Source: JAADHI01 sp964451325 (GTDB lineage: Bacteria; Nitrospirota; Nitrospiria; SBBL01; JAADHI01). Taken from it: a stretch of DNA of 64,000 nt. The notes beneath the pieces were generated by a model. The model saw only the letters and a program-made list of their open reading frames with translations. It was not told the origin of the DNA and did no database searches. The stretch is from contig CAYVHO010000005.1 in the NCBI GenBank assembly GCA_964451325.1, forward strand, positions 1 to 64,000, in the 5' to 3' direction. Shown piece after piece: positions 7,849 through 16,864 of this stretch (within the stretch, counting starts at the first letter, position 1; the number at the start of each line of letters is the position of its first letter). The translations under genes and the position numbers were made by a program.

Positions 7849-8769
7849 ATGAACCATCCTAAAATCCCAAAAGAAGTTCTGCTTGAAAGTCACCTGCCGG
7901 ATTTGAAGCTAAGGTTTAGAGGCAAAGTTCGTGACATTTATGATCTAGGAGATACACTGCTTTTTGTGGCGACGGATCGAGTCTCTGCTTTTGACGTGAT
8001 TTTACCTGAGGGGATTCCAGGCAAAGGCTACGTACTGACCCAGTTTTCTCTTTATTGGTTTAAGTGGCTCTCCGGTATTGCAGACGCGCCGGAAACCCAT
8101 CTTATTGCAAGTGACTTTGAGGGTTTTCCTGAAAGTTGCAAGCCTTATCGAAATATATTGGAAGGGCGGAGTCTTATTGTAAAAAAGGCAAAACCGATCT
8201 TGGTTGAGTGTGTGGTACGTGGTTATTTGTCCGGTTCGGGTTGGAAGGAATACCTTAAAGAAGGCGCAGTCTCCGGTGAAATCCTGCCAAAAGGTTTGTT
8301 GGAGTCAGATCGTTTGCCTGAAGTGATTTTTACACCATCCACAAAAGCCGAAGTCGGTGAGCACGATATGAATATTACGTTTGATCAGATGAAAACACAG
8401 ATTGGTGTTGTGCTTTCAGAAAAAATTCGTGCGATGAGTCTGAATATTTATAAAAAGGCAGCAGAGGCTGCTTTGGCACGTGGTATTATTATTGCGGATA
8501 CCAAAATGGAATTTGGGCTTGATCCTATAACAAATCACCCTATTTTGATTGATGAATTGCTCACGCCGGATTCTTCACGGTTTTGGCCTCTGGCGGATTA
8601 TGTCCCCGGCGGTGCCCAGCTCAGTTTTGATAAACAATATGTGCGGGATTATTTGCTGTCTGTGCATTGGGACGGGGGTGGCCTCCCGCCTCATTTACCG
8701 GAAGCGGTGGTTGTGCGTACGACGGAGCGCTATTTTGAGGCTCTAAGACGTTTGACGGACACAGCCTAG
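7849..8769 (+). CDS. purC: Phosphoribosylaminoimidazole-succinocarboxamide synthase
   Basis: A 306-residue SAICAR synthetase, which joins aspartate to CAIR with ATP in purine synthesis. Visible hallmarks are FRGKVRDIYDLGD, TDRVSAFDVILPEGIPGKG, VECVVRGYLSGSGW (SAICAR signature), TPSTKAEVGEHD, ADTKMEFG and IDELLTPDSSRFWP. The length is that of the longer, single-domain form. It is followed by a strong intrinsic terminator at 8856. purB and purS lie in a different operon of this window and purQ/purL are not present. Confidence 0.96.
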   Translation: MNHPKIPKEVLLESHLPDLKLRFRGKVRDIYDLGDTLLFVATDRVSAFDVILPEGIPGKGYVLTQFSLYWFKWLSGIADAPETHLIASDFEGFPESCKPYRNILEGRSLIVKKAKPILVECVVRGYLSGSGWKEYLKEGAVSGEILPKGLLESDRLPEVIFTPSTKAEVGEHDMNITFDQMKTQIGVVLSEKIRAMSLNIYKKAAEAALARGIIIADTKMEFGLDPITNHPILIDELLTPDSSRFWPLADYVPGGAQLSFDKQYVRDYLLSVHWDGGGLPPHLPEAVVVRTTERYFEALRRLTDTA

Positions 8770-8855
8770 TTACATGCTTTTTTCTTGACAATATTTTTAA
8801 GGATCTTCATACTTACGTTCAGATTTGAGGTTTTGAAAACTTCAAAGTGAAGACG

Positions 8856-8895
8856 ACGGCGTCTTCTCCGTTTGCGGAGAGACGCCGTTTTTTTT
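8856..8895 (+). terminator. Rho-independent terminator after purC
   Basis: ACGGCGTC with TCTCCG pairs across a short TTTG loop with CGGAGA and GACGCCGT, with one bulged T, and runs into eight T. It closes the purC unit and separates it from nadE. Confidence 0.88.
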
Positions 8896-8937
8896 ATAAT
8901 AGCTTGTTTTTATTTTTCCTGAAAAAAGGGGACGGTT

Positions 8938-10725
8938 ATTTTTCGCATTGCCTTGGCACAAATCAATAGCACAGTGGGTGATTTCTCCGGAAATTTTGAA
9001 AAGATTGCAGGGGTGATCGAGTCCGCAAAGCTTGCCGAGGTCGATCTTATTGCTTTTCCCGAAATGGCGATTACCGGCTATCCCCCCGAAGATTTATTGC
9101 TCAAGCCTGCATTTATCGCGGACAATCTCAAAGTGTTACAAGATATTATTCCCTTGGGGGAAGGTCTGACGATTGTCGTGGGTTTTGTTGATCGGCTTGA
9201 AGCGGGTGATTCTTCCCATGAAGTCTTTAGATACAACGCGGCTGCGGTGATTCATGATGGTCGTTTGGAAGGCATTTATCGTAAAATATATTTGCCTAAT
9301 TATGGTGTTTTTGACGAAAATCGTTATTTTAAACCGGGAAATACATGGCCCGTTTTTACACGAGATGGGATTAAAATCGCCGTCAATATTTGTGAAGATA
9401 TTTGGCATAAAAATGGGCCAACCGCGGTACAGGCACGTTCTGGAGATGCACAACTCATTGTGAATATTAATGCCTCTCCCTATCAAATGGGTAAGGGAGC
9501 CGCACGTGAGAAAATGTTGTCTCAGCGTGCGCGCGAGAATGCGGTTTGTATTGCCTATGTCAACATGGTGGGTGGTCAGGATGAATTGGTCTTTGATGGT
9601 GGAAGTCTTGTTATGGACGCAAAGGGTGTACTTTTGTCTCGTGCACCGCGATTTACAGAAGATTTGTCGATAACCGATCTTTCTGATGAGGTGCTTTCCC
9701 CGGCCAGAGAGCAGAAGACTGAAATGACTTCAGTCGATGTTTCTCGACTTAAAAAATGGGTATTTTCAGATCTTCAAAAAAGAAAAACGGGCAAAGCCAC
9801 TGCTTCGTTCATCGCAAAAAATGAGTCATCCGATGCCGAAGTTTATAAAGCCCTGGTTTTAGGTCTCTCTGATTATATGGGAAAAAACTGTTTTAAAAAG
9901 GGTGTGATCGCAATCTCCGGTGGTATTGATTCTGCTTTGACCGCGGCGATTGCGGTGGATGCTTTGGGATGTAAAAATGTCGTTGGCGTTTTTATGCCCT
10001 CTCGTTACACCTCGTCAGAAAGTGTCGAAGATGCCGAAGCTTTGGCCAAAAACCTGGGCATTCGTCTCATGACCTATTCCATTGAAGGCCCCTTTGCCTC
10101 ATTTCTTGACTTGCTTGCGCCGACTTTTGAGGGACAAGCTGTCGATATTACCGAAGAAAATTTACAAGCACGGATTCGCGGCAACATCATCATGGCGCTT
10201 TCCAATAAATTTGGCTGGCTTGTTTTGACCACCGGCAATAAAAGCGAAATGAGTGTGGGCTATGCCACGCTTTATGGGGACATGGCGGGTGGTTTTGCGG
10301 TGATTAAAGATCTTTGGAAGACGGCGGTCTATCGTTTGTCTGAAATGAGAAATCAATCAGAAGCCGTGATTCCGAGGCGGACGATTGATCGGCCCCCCAC
10401 CGCTGAGCTTCGGCCGGATCAATGTGATCAGGACTCTTTACCCCCTTATGAAGTGCTTGACGGCATTTTGCAAGCTTATGTGGAGGCGCATCAAGATCGT
10501 CAGGAAATTGTGGCGATGGGGTTTGAATTAGAAACTGTTTCAAAAGTGCTCAAACTCGTGGATTCATCTGAATTCAAGCGGCGGCAGGCCCCCGTGGGAA
10601 TCAAGATTACTTCGAGAGCACTCGGGAAGGACCGGAGAATGCCGATGACCAATCGGTATCGCCGTTTTTATCAGCAAGAGGAACAAGAAATCACTTACAA
10701 GCCTAAAAGGGAGAAAATCGCATGA
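8938..10725 (+). CDS. nadE: Glutamine-dependent NAD+ synthetase
   Basis: Amidates nicotinate-adenine dinucleotide to NAD+, taking ammonia from glutamine. The N-terminal nitrilase-type glutaminase domain has the E-K-C triad in FPEMAITGYPPEDLL, GIYRKIYLPNYGVFDE and VNICEDIWH. The C-terminal synthetase has the PP-loop ISGGIDSALTAAI and TTGNKSEMSVGYATLYGDMA. The family's first strand (RIALAQINSTVGDF) begins upstream of the only standard start, TTG at 8953. I place the start at ATT 8938, seven bases after AAGGGG, giving about 595 residues; if TTG 8953 is used the protein is 590. The stop overlaps glnA by 4 bp, linking NAD synthesis to glutamine supply. Confidence 0.93.
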   Translation: MFRIALAQINSTVGDFSGNFEKIAGVIESAKLAEVDLIAFPEMAITGYPPEDLLLKPAFIADNLKVLQDIIPLGEGLTIVVGFVDRLEAGDSSHEVFRYNAAAVIHDGRLEGIYRKIYLPNYGVFDENRYFKPGNTWPVFTRDGIKIAVNICEDIWHKNGPTAVQARSGDAQLIVNINASPYQMGKGAAREKMLSQRARENAVCIAYVNMVGGQDELVFDGGSLVMDAKGVLLSRAPRFTEDLSITDLSDEVLSPAREQKTEMTSVDVSRLKKWVFSDLQKRKTGKATASFIAKNESSDAEVYKALVLGLSDYMGKNCFKKGVIAISGGIDSALTAAIAVDALGCKNVVGVFMPSRYTSSESVEDAEALAKNLGIRLMTYSIEGPFASFLDLLAPTFEGQAVDITEENLQARIRGNIIMALSNKFGWLVLTTGNKSEMSVGYATLYGDMAGGFAVIKDLWKTAVYRLSEMRNQSEAVIPRRTIDRPPTAELRPDQCDQDSLPPYEVLDGILQAYVEAHQDRQEIVAMGFELETVSKVLKLVDSSEFKRRQAPVGIKITSRALGKDRRMPMTNRYRRFYQQEEQEITYKPKREKIA

Positions 10726-12125
10726 CACCGAAAGAAGTAATTGAATTTGCAAAGGCAAACAATGTCGAGATGGTCGATTTTAAATTTGTCGATTTTGTCG
10801 GCGCATGGCAGCATTTTGGAACACCCATCGCTGAGTTTACCGAAGCCATTTTTGAAGACGGTTCCGGGTTTGACGGCTCCAGTATTCGCGGATGGAAGGC
10901 CATCAATAACAGCGATATGTTGGCTGTTCCAGATCCCACAACGGCGATTATTGATCCGTTTTGCAAAATCTCAACACTCTCAATAATCTGTAATATTAAA
11001 GACCCTGTTACAAATGCGCCTTATGAAAGAGATCCGCGTTATATCGCTCAAAAAGCAGAAGCCTATCTCAAATCAACAGGCATCGGCGACACCGCGTATA
11101 TTGGGCCGGAAGCCGAGTTTTTTGTTTTTGATAAAGTCAGTTTTGATCAGAATGCACAATCCGGCTACTATTTTGTTGATTCAGAAGAAGGCGCCTGGAA
11201 TTCGGGGGATGAAGGGCTTGGACACAAACCCCGTCACAAAGAAGGTTATTTCCCTTGTCCGCCCGTAGACAGCATGGAAGATCTTCGTACTGAAATTGTG
11301 ATGGAAATGCAGAAAGCCGGGATTTATATCGAAAAACAGCATCACGAAGTGGCGACCGCAGGACAGGCTGAAATCGACATGCGTTTCGATTCTTTGCTCA
11401 AGATGTCTGACAAAGTGATGCTTTATAAATACATCACAAAAAATGTGGTCAAACGCAATGGAAAAACAGCGACCTTTATGCCAAAACCTATTTTCGGAGA
11501 CAACGGTTCAGGCATGCACACGCATCAATCCATCTGGAAAGATGGCACCCCGCTTTTTGCCGGAGATGAATACGCGGGTGTGAGTCAAATGTGCCTGTAT
11601 TATATCGGCGGTATTTTAAAACACGCCAATGCGCTTGCCGCCTTGACCAATCCAACGACCAATTCCTACAAACGCCTCATTCCGGGTTTTGAAGCACCTG
11701 TGAACCTGGCGTATTCGAGTCGAAACCGCAGTGCGTCCATTCGTATTCCCATGTATTCGAATAATCCAAAAGCAAAACGCATTGAAGTGCGTTTTCCTGA
11801 TCCGACCTGTAACCCTTATTTTGCATTCAGCGCGATGCTGATGGCCGGTTTGGATGGCATTGAAAACAAAATTGATCCGGGTGCTGCGATGGAAAAAAAC
11901 CTTTACGACTTAGAGGCCAAAGAAACCGTCGATTTAAAGATGATGCCGGGCAGTTTAGAGGAAGCTTTAGATGCGCTTGAGGCGGATCACGCCTTTCTCT
12001 TAAAAGGAGACGTGTTTACGGAAGACATCATTAGCACTTGGATCGCGTATAAAAGAGAGAACGAAGTCGATGCCCTCCGTGTGCGACCTCATCCCTATGA
12101 GTTCATGATGTACTACGACATTTAA
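10722..12125 (+). CDS. glnA: Glutamine synthetase, type I
   Basis: A 467-residue GS I that makes glutamine from glutamate, ammonia and ATP. Hallmarks are FDGSSIRGWKAI, GPEAEFFVFD, NGSGMHTHQSIWKDG, LIPGFEAPVNLAYSSRNRSA and the C-terminal RPHPYEFMMYYDI. The NLYDL tyrosine that is adenylylated in GS I-beta enzymes is present, so control by GlnE is possible. The start overlaps the nadE stop by 4 bp and AAAGGGAG lies just upstream. A terminator follows the gene. Confidence 0.97.
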   Translation: MTPKEVIEFAKANNVEMVDFKFVDFVGAWQHFGTPIAEFTEAIFEDGSGFDGSSIRGWKAINNSDMLAVPDPTTAIIDPFCKISTLSIICNIKDPVTNAPYERDPRYIAQKAEAYLKSTGIGDTAYIGPEAEFFVFDKVSFDQNAQSGYYFVDSEEGAWNSGDEGLGHKPRHKEGYFPCPPVDSMEDLRTEIVMEMQKAGIYIEKQHHEVATAGQAEIDMRFDSLLKMSDKVMLYKYITKNVVKRNGKTATFMPKPIFGDNGSGMHTHQSIWKDGTPLFAGDEYAGVSQMCLYYIGGILKHANALAALTNPTTNSYKRLIPGFEAPVNLAYSSRNRSASIRIPMYSNNPKAKRIEVRFPDPTCNPYFAFSAMLMAGLDGIENKIDPGAAMEKNLYDLEAKETVDLKMMPGSLEEALDALEADHAFLLKGDVFTEDIISTWIAYKRENEVDALRVRPHPYEFMMYYDI

Positions 12126-12153
12126 GCTGATTTTTATCGCTTAAATTTGTTTC

Positions 12154-12192
12154 AAAAAAGGGGGTTTGCTGAATCGGCAGACCCCCTTTTTT
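12154..12192 (+). terminator. Rho-independent terminator after glnA
   Basis: AAAAAAGGGGG plus TTTGC pairs with GCAGACCCCC followed by a T run. The A-rich left side makes it work in both orientations. It ends the nadE-glnA unit. Confidence 0.87.
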
Positions 12193-12205
12193 GCGCTGCC
12201 CTGGT

Positions 12206-12234
12206 TTGACACCATCGGACGTTTTCTCTATAGT
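12206..12234 (+). promoter_or_regulatory. Sigma-70-type promoter for the ribBA operon
   Basis: TTGACA (12206-12211), 17 bases, TATAGT (12229-12234): near consensus. It lies between the glnA terminator and ribBA, giving a leader of about 35 bases, too short for an FMN riboswitch. Confidence 0.75.
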
Positions 12235-12275
12235 TGATCCGATGAAGTTTTGTTTCCAAAAGTGAGATAAAAGTT

Positions 12276-13478
12276 ATGAATTTTCAAAGAGTTGAACAAG
12301 CCATCTCCGATTTAAAAGCCGGAAAAATGATCATCATGAATGATGACGAAGATCGGGAAAATGAAGGTGATCTTGTCATTGCCGCTGAAAAAATTACGCC
12401 GGAAGTCGTCAATTTTATGGCCATGTACGGCCGGGGGCTTATTTGCCTGACTTTAACGGAAAAACGCGCAAAACAACTCAAACTTTCACAAATGACCCAG
12501 GAAAATACCGCTTCTTTTGGGACAGCCTTTACCGTTTCGATTGATGCGAGGGACGGCATTACGACCGGCATTTCTGCGGCAGACCGTGCCAAAACAATAT
12601 TAGACGCCATCGCAGAAGATGCAAAACCTGATGATTTAGTACGACCCGGGCATATTTTTCCTATTACCGCGCAAGCAGGCGGGGTCTTAAAACGTGCGGG
12701 CCAGACCGAGGGCTCTGTGGATTTAGCACGACTGGCAGGTTTGATCCCGGCGGGAGTGATTTGTGAAATCATGAATGACGACGGCACGATGATGCGCACG
12801 CCGGATTTGATTAAATTTGGAAAAAAACATCAGCTCAATCGTGTGACGACAAAAGAATTGATTGCCTATCGTATGGTCAGAGAATCCCTTGTGCATCGTG
12901 CTTCCGAAGCTGCAATGCCGACAGAATATGGGATGTTTACCGCCATTGCCTTTCAGAATGATGTGGATCATGAATGCCATATTGCCCTGGTGAAAGGGGC
13001 GATTGATGCGGATGTGCCGACCTTGGTGCGTGTGCATTCGGGTTGTGTGACGGGGGATATTTTTCGCTCAAATCGCTGTGATTGTGGTGACCAGCTCCAC
13101 GCCGCGATGCGACAGATCGAAAAAGAAAAATCAGGGGTCTTATTGTATCTCAATCAAGAAGGGCGTGGCATTGGACTCATTAACAAGCTCAAAGCCTATG
13201 CCCTTCAGGACAAGGGCCGAGATACGGTTCAGGCCAACTTAGAGCTAGGGTTTAAAGATGATTTGAGGGACTACGGCATCGGGGCTCAAATCCTCGTGAA
13301 ACTGGGTCTTCGAAAAATCCGTTTATTGACCAATAATCCCAGAAAGATCGTGGGGCTTGATGGTTACGGTTTGGATGTGGTTGAACGGCTTGCGATTGAG
13401 TCTGATCCTCATGAAAAAAATGTCGATTATTTACGCACAAAAAAGAAAAAACTCGGACACATGTTGAACCGTGTGTAG
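12276..13478 (+). CDS. ribBA: Bifunctional 3,4-dihydroxy-2-butanone-4-phosphate synthase / GTP cyclohydrolase II
   Basis: A 400-residue fusion supplying both precursors of riboflavin. Residues 1 to about 205 are the RibB domain (NDDEDRENEGDL acidic loop, RPGHIFPITAQAGGVL, RAGQTEGSVDLARLAG). The rest is the RibA domain, with the zinc cysteines in HSGCVTGDIFRSNRCDCG and LNQEGRGIGLINKLKAYALQ. GTP is converted to the diamino-pyrimidinone while ribulose-5-phosphate gives the four-carbon unit. It leads an operon with ribH, nusB and purine genes. No truncation is visible. Confidence 0.96.
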   Translation: MNFQRVEQAISDLKAGKMIIMNDDEDRENEGDLVIAAEKITPEVVNFMAMYGRGLICLTLTEKRAKQLKLSQMTQENTASFGTAFTVSIDARDGITTGISAADRAKTILDAIAEDAKPDDLVRPGHIFPITAQAGGVLKRAGQTEGSVDLARLAGLIPAGVICEIMNDDGTMMRTPDLIKFGKKHQLNRVTTKELIAYRMVRESLVHRASEAAMPTEYGMFTAIAFQNDVDHECHIALVKGAIDADVPTLVRVHSGCVTGDIFRSNRCDCGDQLHAAMRQIEKEKSGVLLYLNQEGRGIGLINKLKAYALQDKGRDTVQANLELGFKDDLRDYGIGAQILVKLGLRKIRLLTNNPRKIVGLDGYGLDVVERLAIESDPHEKNVDYLRTKKKKLGHMLNRV

Positions 13479-13517
13479 CTTTTTCAAAGAGGAGGAAGTG
13501 AGCGTTAAGCTTGTGTG

Positions 13518-13985
13518 ATGGAAATTCAGCGATGGCAAGGCAGCATGGATGCGACGGGGCTGCGTTTTGGCATTGTCGTTAGCCGTTTTAATCAAACGAT
13601 TACCGATGCCCTTTTAGATGGTGCGCTAAAAATACTCAAACAGAGTGGTGCCGCAGAAGAAGATATTGATATTGCAAGTGTTCCGGGTGCATTTGAAATA
13701 CCGGGTGTTGCCAATCAAATGGGGCAGTTAGATCGTTTTGAAGCCTTGATTTGTTTAGGGGCCGTGATTCAGGGGGAAACACCGCATTTTGACTATATTT
13801 GCAGGGAAGTCAGTCGGGGGATCGGCCAGTTGCCCATAGAGTTGGGTATTCCCGTTATTTTTGGTATTTTGACCACATCTACTGTGGAACAGGCCATTGC
13901 ACGTGCCGGAGATCAAAATAACAAAGGCGTCGAAGCTGCAATGGCGGCCATTGAAATGGCGCATTTGTTCCAAAGACTCACCTAA
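13518..13985 (+). CDS. ribH: 6,7-dimethyl-8-ribityllumazine synthase
   Basis: About 155 residues; condenses the ribBA products into lumazine, the penultimate riboflavin step. Motifs are VVSRFNQTITDALLDGALK, VPGAFEIPGVA and GAVIQGETPHFDYICREVSR. I take the ATG at 13518; a GTG one codon earlier is the alternative, and an in-frame stop at 13506 excludes longer forms. The AGGAGG lies about 21 bases upstream, unusually far. A six-codon frame from GTG 13498 stops at TGATG across the ribH start, so translational coupling is possible. ribE/ribD are not in the window. Confidence 0.95.
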   Translation: MEIQRWQGSMDATGLRFGIVVSRFNQTITDALLDGALKILKQSGAAEEDIDIASVPGAFEIPGVANQMGQLDRFEALICLGAVIQGETPHFDYICREVSRGIGQLPIELGIPVIFGILTTSTVEQAIARAGDQNNKGVEAAMAAIEMAHLFQRLT

Positions 13986-14013
13986 AACACATTCATCTCG
14001 AAGGACTATTTTT

Positions 14014-14457
14014 ATGGGCATCAGAAGGACCGCAAGAGAATGTGTCTTGCAGATCTTATTTCAAACAGAATTTCAAAAAAAAAATGAGGGCGATGCGCCC
14101 GGGATCAATGTCGACATCGAAAAAAAAATGGTGTCGGAGGTTAAAGTGTTTGCAAATCAATTGCTTGAAGGCGTTGTTGCACATCAGGCAGAAATAGATC
14201 GCATCATCAAACGTTACGCCAAAAACTGGTCAACGGGACGGATGGCCATTGTTGATCGCAATATACTGCGTTTTTCCATCTACGAGCTACTCTATGTGCC
14301 TGAAATTCCCTCAAACGTCACCCTGAACGAGGCCATAGAAATTGCGAAAAACTACGGTAACGAAAATTCCGGTGCATTTGTGAATGGGATACTCGATGGC
14401 ATTCAAAGGGATTTTCCAAAAACAGGTGCAAAAAAAGAAGCACGGGAGACCGCCTGA
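14014..14457 (+). CDS. nusB: Transcription antitermination factor NusB
   Basis: A 147-residue all-helical RNA-binding protein that acts with NusE/S10 on boxA of rRNA operons. It starts MGIRRTARECVLQILFQTEF and shows RMAIVDRNILRFSIYELLY and NVTLNEAIEIAKNYG, then FVNGILDGI. The ATG at 14014 follows CGAAGGAC. It lies 28 bp after ribH, the widely conserved ribH-nusB order. Confidence 0.95.
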   Translation: MGIRRTARECVLQILFQTEFQKKNEGDAPGINVDIEKKMVSEVKVFANQLLEGVVAHQAEIDRIIKRYAKNWSTGRMAIVDRNILRFSIYELLYVPEIPSNVTLNEAIEIAKNYGNENSGAFVNGILDGIQRDFPKTGAKKEARETA

Positions 14458-14460
14458 GTC

Positions 14461-14979
14461 GTGCAAGTGGAGGTTTATTCGGGGAGCCTCAATCGTTTGC
14501 GTACGGAAGTATTTGCCCTGGCTTGTTTCAAAGATATTCGCCCTTTGCGGGGTTTGGCCGGAGAAGTGGATTGGGTTTACGGTGGGGTGATCTCCCGGAT
14601 GATGATGCAAAATCACTTTACGGCATTGCATGGAGAGACCTTGCTTATTCCGACAGAGGGAAAGCTCCACATCCCCAAAGTTGTTTTGATCGGTCTTGGC
14701 CCTTCCGCATCCTATGATGCAGGTCAATTTGAAAGTGCAGTCGTAAATCTCCTTGAAACGATTGAGGGTTTAAAAACACACAATTGTGCGATTGCCACCG
14801 CATCTTTTTGTGGGGAGGCCCTTCAAATTCCCTGGGTGGCGGAGTCTTTTATTCGGGCCTGGCAGGAAAGCCAGTCTTTCCCGGATTTAAATCTGGTGAT
14901 CAATCATGCGGAGCAAGCCAAAACCTTAGAACACAAAATTAAAACAAAAACCCTTTTTAAGCCCGATCTTGGGACTTAA
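14461..14979 (+). CDS. Stand-alone M17 leucyl-aminopeptidase N-terminal domain protein
   Basis: A 172-residue protein with a GTG start, 3 bp after nusB. The sequence VDWVYGGVISRMMMQ, LLIPTEGKLHIPKVVLIGLG and FESAVVNLLETIEGLKTHNC matches the macro-like N-terminal domain of peptidase M17. The catalytic C-terminal domain with its metal ligands is absent and the frame ends cleanly. It may be a regulatory or nucleotide-binding protein rather than a peptidase. Its place in a tight operon argues that the short form is real. Confidence 0.7.
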   Translation: MQVEVYSGSLNRLRTEVFALACFKDIRPLRGLAGEVDWVYGGVISRMMMQNHFTALHGETLLIPTEGKLHIPKVVLIGLGPSASYDAGQFESAVVNLLETIEGLKTHNCAIATASFCGEALQIPWVAESFIRAWQESQSFPDLNLVINHAEQAKTLEHKIKTKTLFKPDLGT

Positions 14980-15022
14980 GGTTATTTAAAAACGTCATAC
15001 TATTCTGACAATAGGAAAACGA

Positions 15023-16324
15023 ATGATTGAACGATATGCACGACCTGAAATGACCGCCATTTGGACCCAGGAACGAAAGTACGAATGCTGGTTGCAGGTT
15101 GAAATCGCTGCCTGTGAGGCCCTGGTTAAAGAGGGAAAAATCCCTCAGGCTGCTGTGGACGAAATTCGTGAAAAAGCACAAATTGACGTTGCGCGAATTG
15201 ATGAACTCGAAGCCGTTGTCAAACACGATGTCATTGCCTTTTTAACTTCCGTGACCGAAAAAGTAGGGGAGGCGGGACGTTTTATCCACATGGGAATGAC
15301 ATCATCTGATGTCCTCGACACTGCACTTGCGCTTTTGTTGCGTGAAGCTGCTGACATCCTCATCGCCGATTTAGAAGCTTTGCTTGAGGCCTTAAAAACC
15401 CAGGCCTTTAAACATAAAAAGACCTTGATGATTGGACGTTCGCACGGCATTCACGGCGAACCCATTACCTTTGGGCTCAAACTCTGTCATTGGTACGACG
15501 AAACCCAACGCAACCTTGTGCGTTTGAAGGAAGCCAAAAGAATCATCTCTGTCGGGAAAATCTCTGGTGCGATGGGAACCAATGCACACATTTCGCCTGA
15601 AATTGAGGCCCTTGTTTGTGAAAAACTGGGATTGACCGCAGAGCCTGTTTCCACGCAAATCGTTCACCGTGACCGTCATGCGCAATTTATGCAAAGCTTG
15701 GCCTTAATCGCTGCAAGTTTGGAGCGATTTTCCATCGAAATTCGACACCTTCAGCGCACAGAGGTGGGTGAAGCCGAAGAGCCTTTTACACCCGGACAAA
15801 AGGGATCTTCGGCCATGCCGCACAAACGAAACCCGGTCAGCACTGAAAATATCTCAGGGCTTGCCCGTGTGATTCGTGCCAATGCCGGGGCTGCACTTGA
15901 AAACATCCCCTTGTGGCATGAGCGTGATATCAGCCATTCATCGGTCGAGCGCATTATCCTGCCAGACAGTACGATTTTGCTCGACTACATGCTGGCGCGA
16001 TTTACAAAGATGATCAGCGATATTGTCGTTTATCCTGAACGCATGCGGAAAAATATGGACATTACGGGTGGCACGCTCTACTCCCAAAAAATCCTGCTGC
16101 GTCTCATTGATAAAGGGATGGACCGTGAGACGGCTTATGCCATCGTGCAAAAAACTGCCATGGAGATTTTTGAGCAGGGCGGCTCGTTTCAAAAAGCCAT
16201 CACAGAAAATCCTAAGGTGCTGGAACATCTGGATAAAGGTGAACTCGAAGCTTGTTTTGACCCATGGCAATATCTACAAAATATCGATGTCAGTTATGAA
16301 CGTGTATTTGGGAAGGAATCCTGA
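15023..16324 (+). CDS. purB: Adenylosuccinate lyase
   Basis: A 433-residue member of the fumarase/aspartase superfamily, which removes fumarate from SAICAR and from adenylosuccinate in purine synthesis. It shows IERYARPEMTAIWTQERKY, HMGMTSSDVLDTA, GRSHGIHGEPITFG and the signature GSSAMPHKRNPV, then WHERDISHSSVER. Length is normal. purS follows with a 2 bp gap. Confidence 0.97.
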   Translation: MIERYARPEMTAIWTQERKYECWLQVEIAACEALVKEGKIPQAAVDEIREKAQIDVARIDELEAVVKHDVIAFLTSVTEKVGEAGRFIHMGMTSSDVLDTALALLLREAADILIADLEALLEALKTQAFKHKKTLMIGRSHGIHGEPITFGLKLCHWYDETQRNLVRLKEAKRIISVGKISGAMGTNAHISPEIEALVCEKLGLTAEPVSTQIVHRDRHAQFMQSLALIAASLERFSIEIRHLQRTEVGEAEEPFTPGQKGSSAMPHKRNPVSTENISGLARVIRANAGAALENIPLWHERDISHSSVERIILPDSTILLDYMLARFTKMISDIVVYPERMRKNMDITGGTLYSQKILLRLIDKGMDRETAYAIVQKTAMEIFEQGGSFQKAITENPKVLEHLDKGELEACFDPWQYLQNIDVSYERVFGKES

Positions 16325-16326
16325 AA

Positions 16327-16575
16327 ATGAAAGCAAAAGTCTATACAACCCTCAAATCAAGTATCCTCGACCCTCAGGGGAAAACGGTTGAACGTGCACT
16401 CTCCGTCCTTGGTTTTGACCAGGTAAAGGGGGTGCGGGTCGGAAAATATCTGGAGCTTGATCTTGAACCAGGCCCCATCGAAGAAGCTGAAAAATCTCTC
16501 AAAGCCATGTGTGAAAAATTACTCGCAAACACCGTCATGGAAAGTTATCGCTTCGAGATCGATCCCGAAGGTTAG
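16327..16575 (+). CDS. purS: Phosphoribosylformylglycinamidine synthase subunit PurS
   Basis: An 82-residue small subunit that bridges PurQ and PurL in the three-part FGAM synthase. It reads KAKVYTTLKSSILDPQGKTV, then FDQVKGVRVGKYLELDLE and LANTVMESYRFEID, all family hallmarks. The presence of PurS implies a short-form PurL and PurQ elsewhere; neither follows here. Confidence 0.93.
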   Translation: MKAKVYTTLKSSILDPQGKTVERALSVLGFDQVKGVRVGKYLELDLEPGPIEEAEKSLKAMCEKLLANTVMESYRFEIDPEG

Positions 16576-16632
16576 TGGTGATCGTGGGTATTTCCCTGAT
16601 GATCTGATCTCTGCTTTTTGGAAAAGGAACAC

Positions 16633-16803
16633 ATGTTCCATCTCTTGGATAACATCCTGATCTTTGGAATTTTTGTTTTTGCGGTCGTGATGGCCATCCA
16701 CGTTGTATCTGCGAACACGCCTCAAGAAGAAAAAAAGCCGGAAATTAAGGCAAAAGATGTATCCACCCCATCTTCGCTTGAAGATAAAGATTCAAGCACA
16801 TAA
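16633..16803 (+). CDS. Small single-pass membrane protein, 56 aa
   Basis: ATG 16633 follows AAAAGGA. Residues 1 to 27 (MFHLLDNILIFGIFVFAVVM and on) form one membrane helix or an uncleaved signal anchor. The rest is a charged tail (EEKKPEIKAKD). I do not recognise it. It trails the purine operon by 57 bp; it could be a real small protein or noise, with codon use and ribosome site favouring the former. Confidence 0.45.
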   Translation: MFHLLDNILIFGIFVFAVVMAIHVVSANTPQEEKKPEIKAKDVSTPSSLEDKDSST

Positions 16804-16864
16804 ATGATGATTCAGGTGCAGGCCTTTTGATCTGATCGATGGATTGAAGTCACCAGCAGTGGTG

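Noticed and set aside
12235..12275. FMN riboswitch before ribBA
   Set aside because: Only about 40 bases lie between the predicted transcription start and the gene, and none of the conserved FMN aptamer segments is seen.
12284..12799. 171-residue minus-strand frame inside ribBA
   Set aside because: Shadow frame opposite highly conserved RibB motifs; composition is serine/alanine-rich without any domain.
16576..16632. purQ or purL expected after purS
   Set aside because: The following sequence holds only a small membrane-protein frame, so these genes must be elsewhere.
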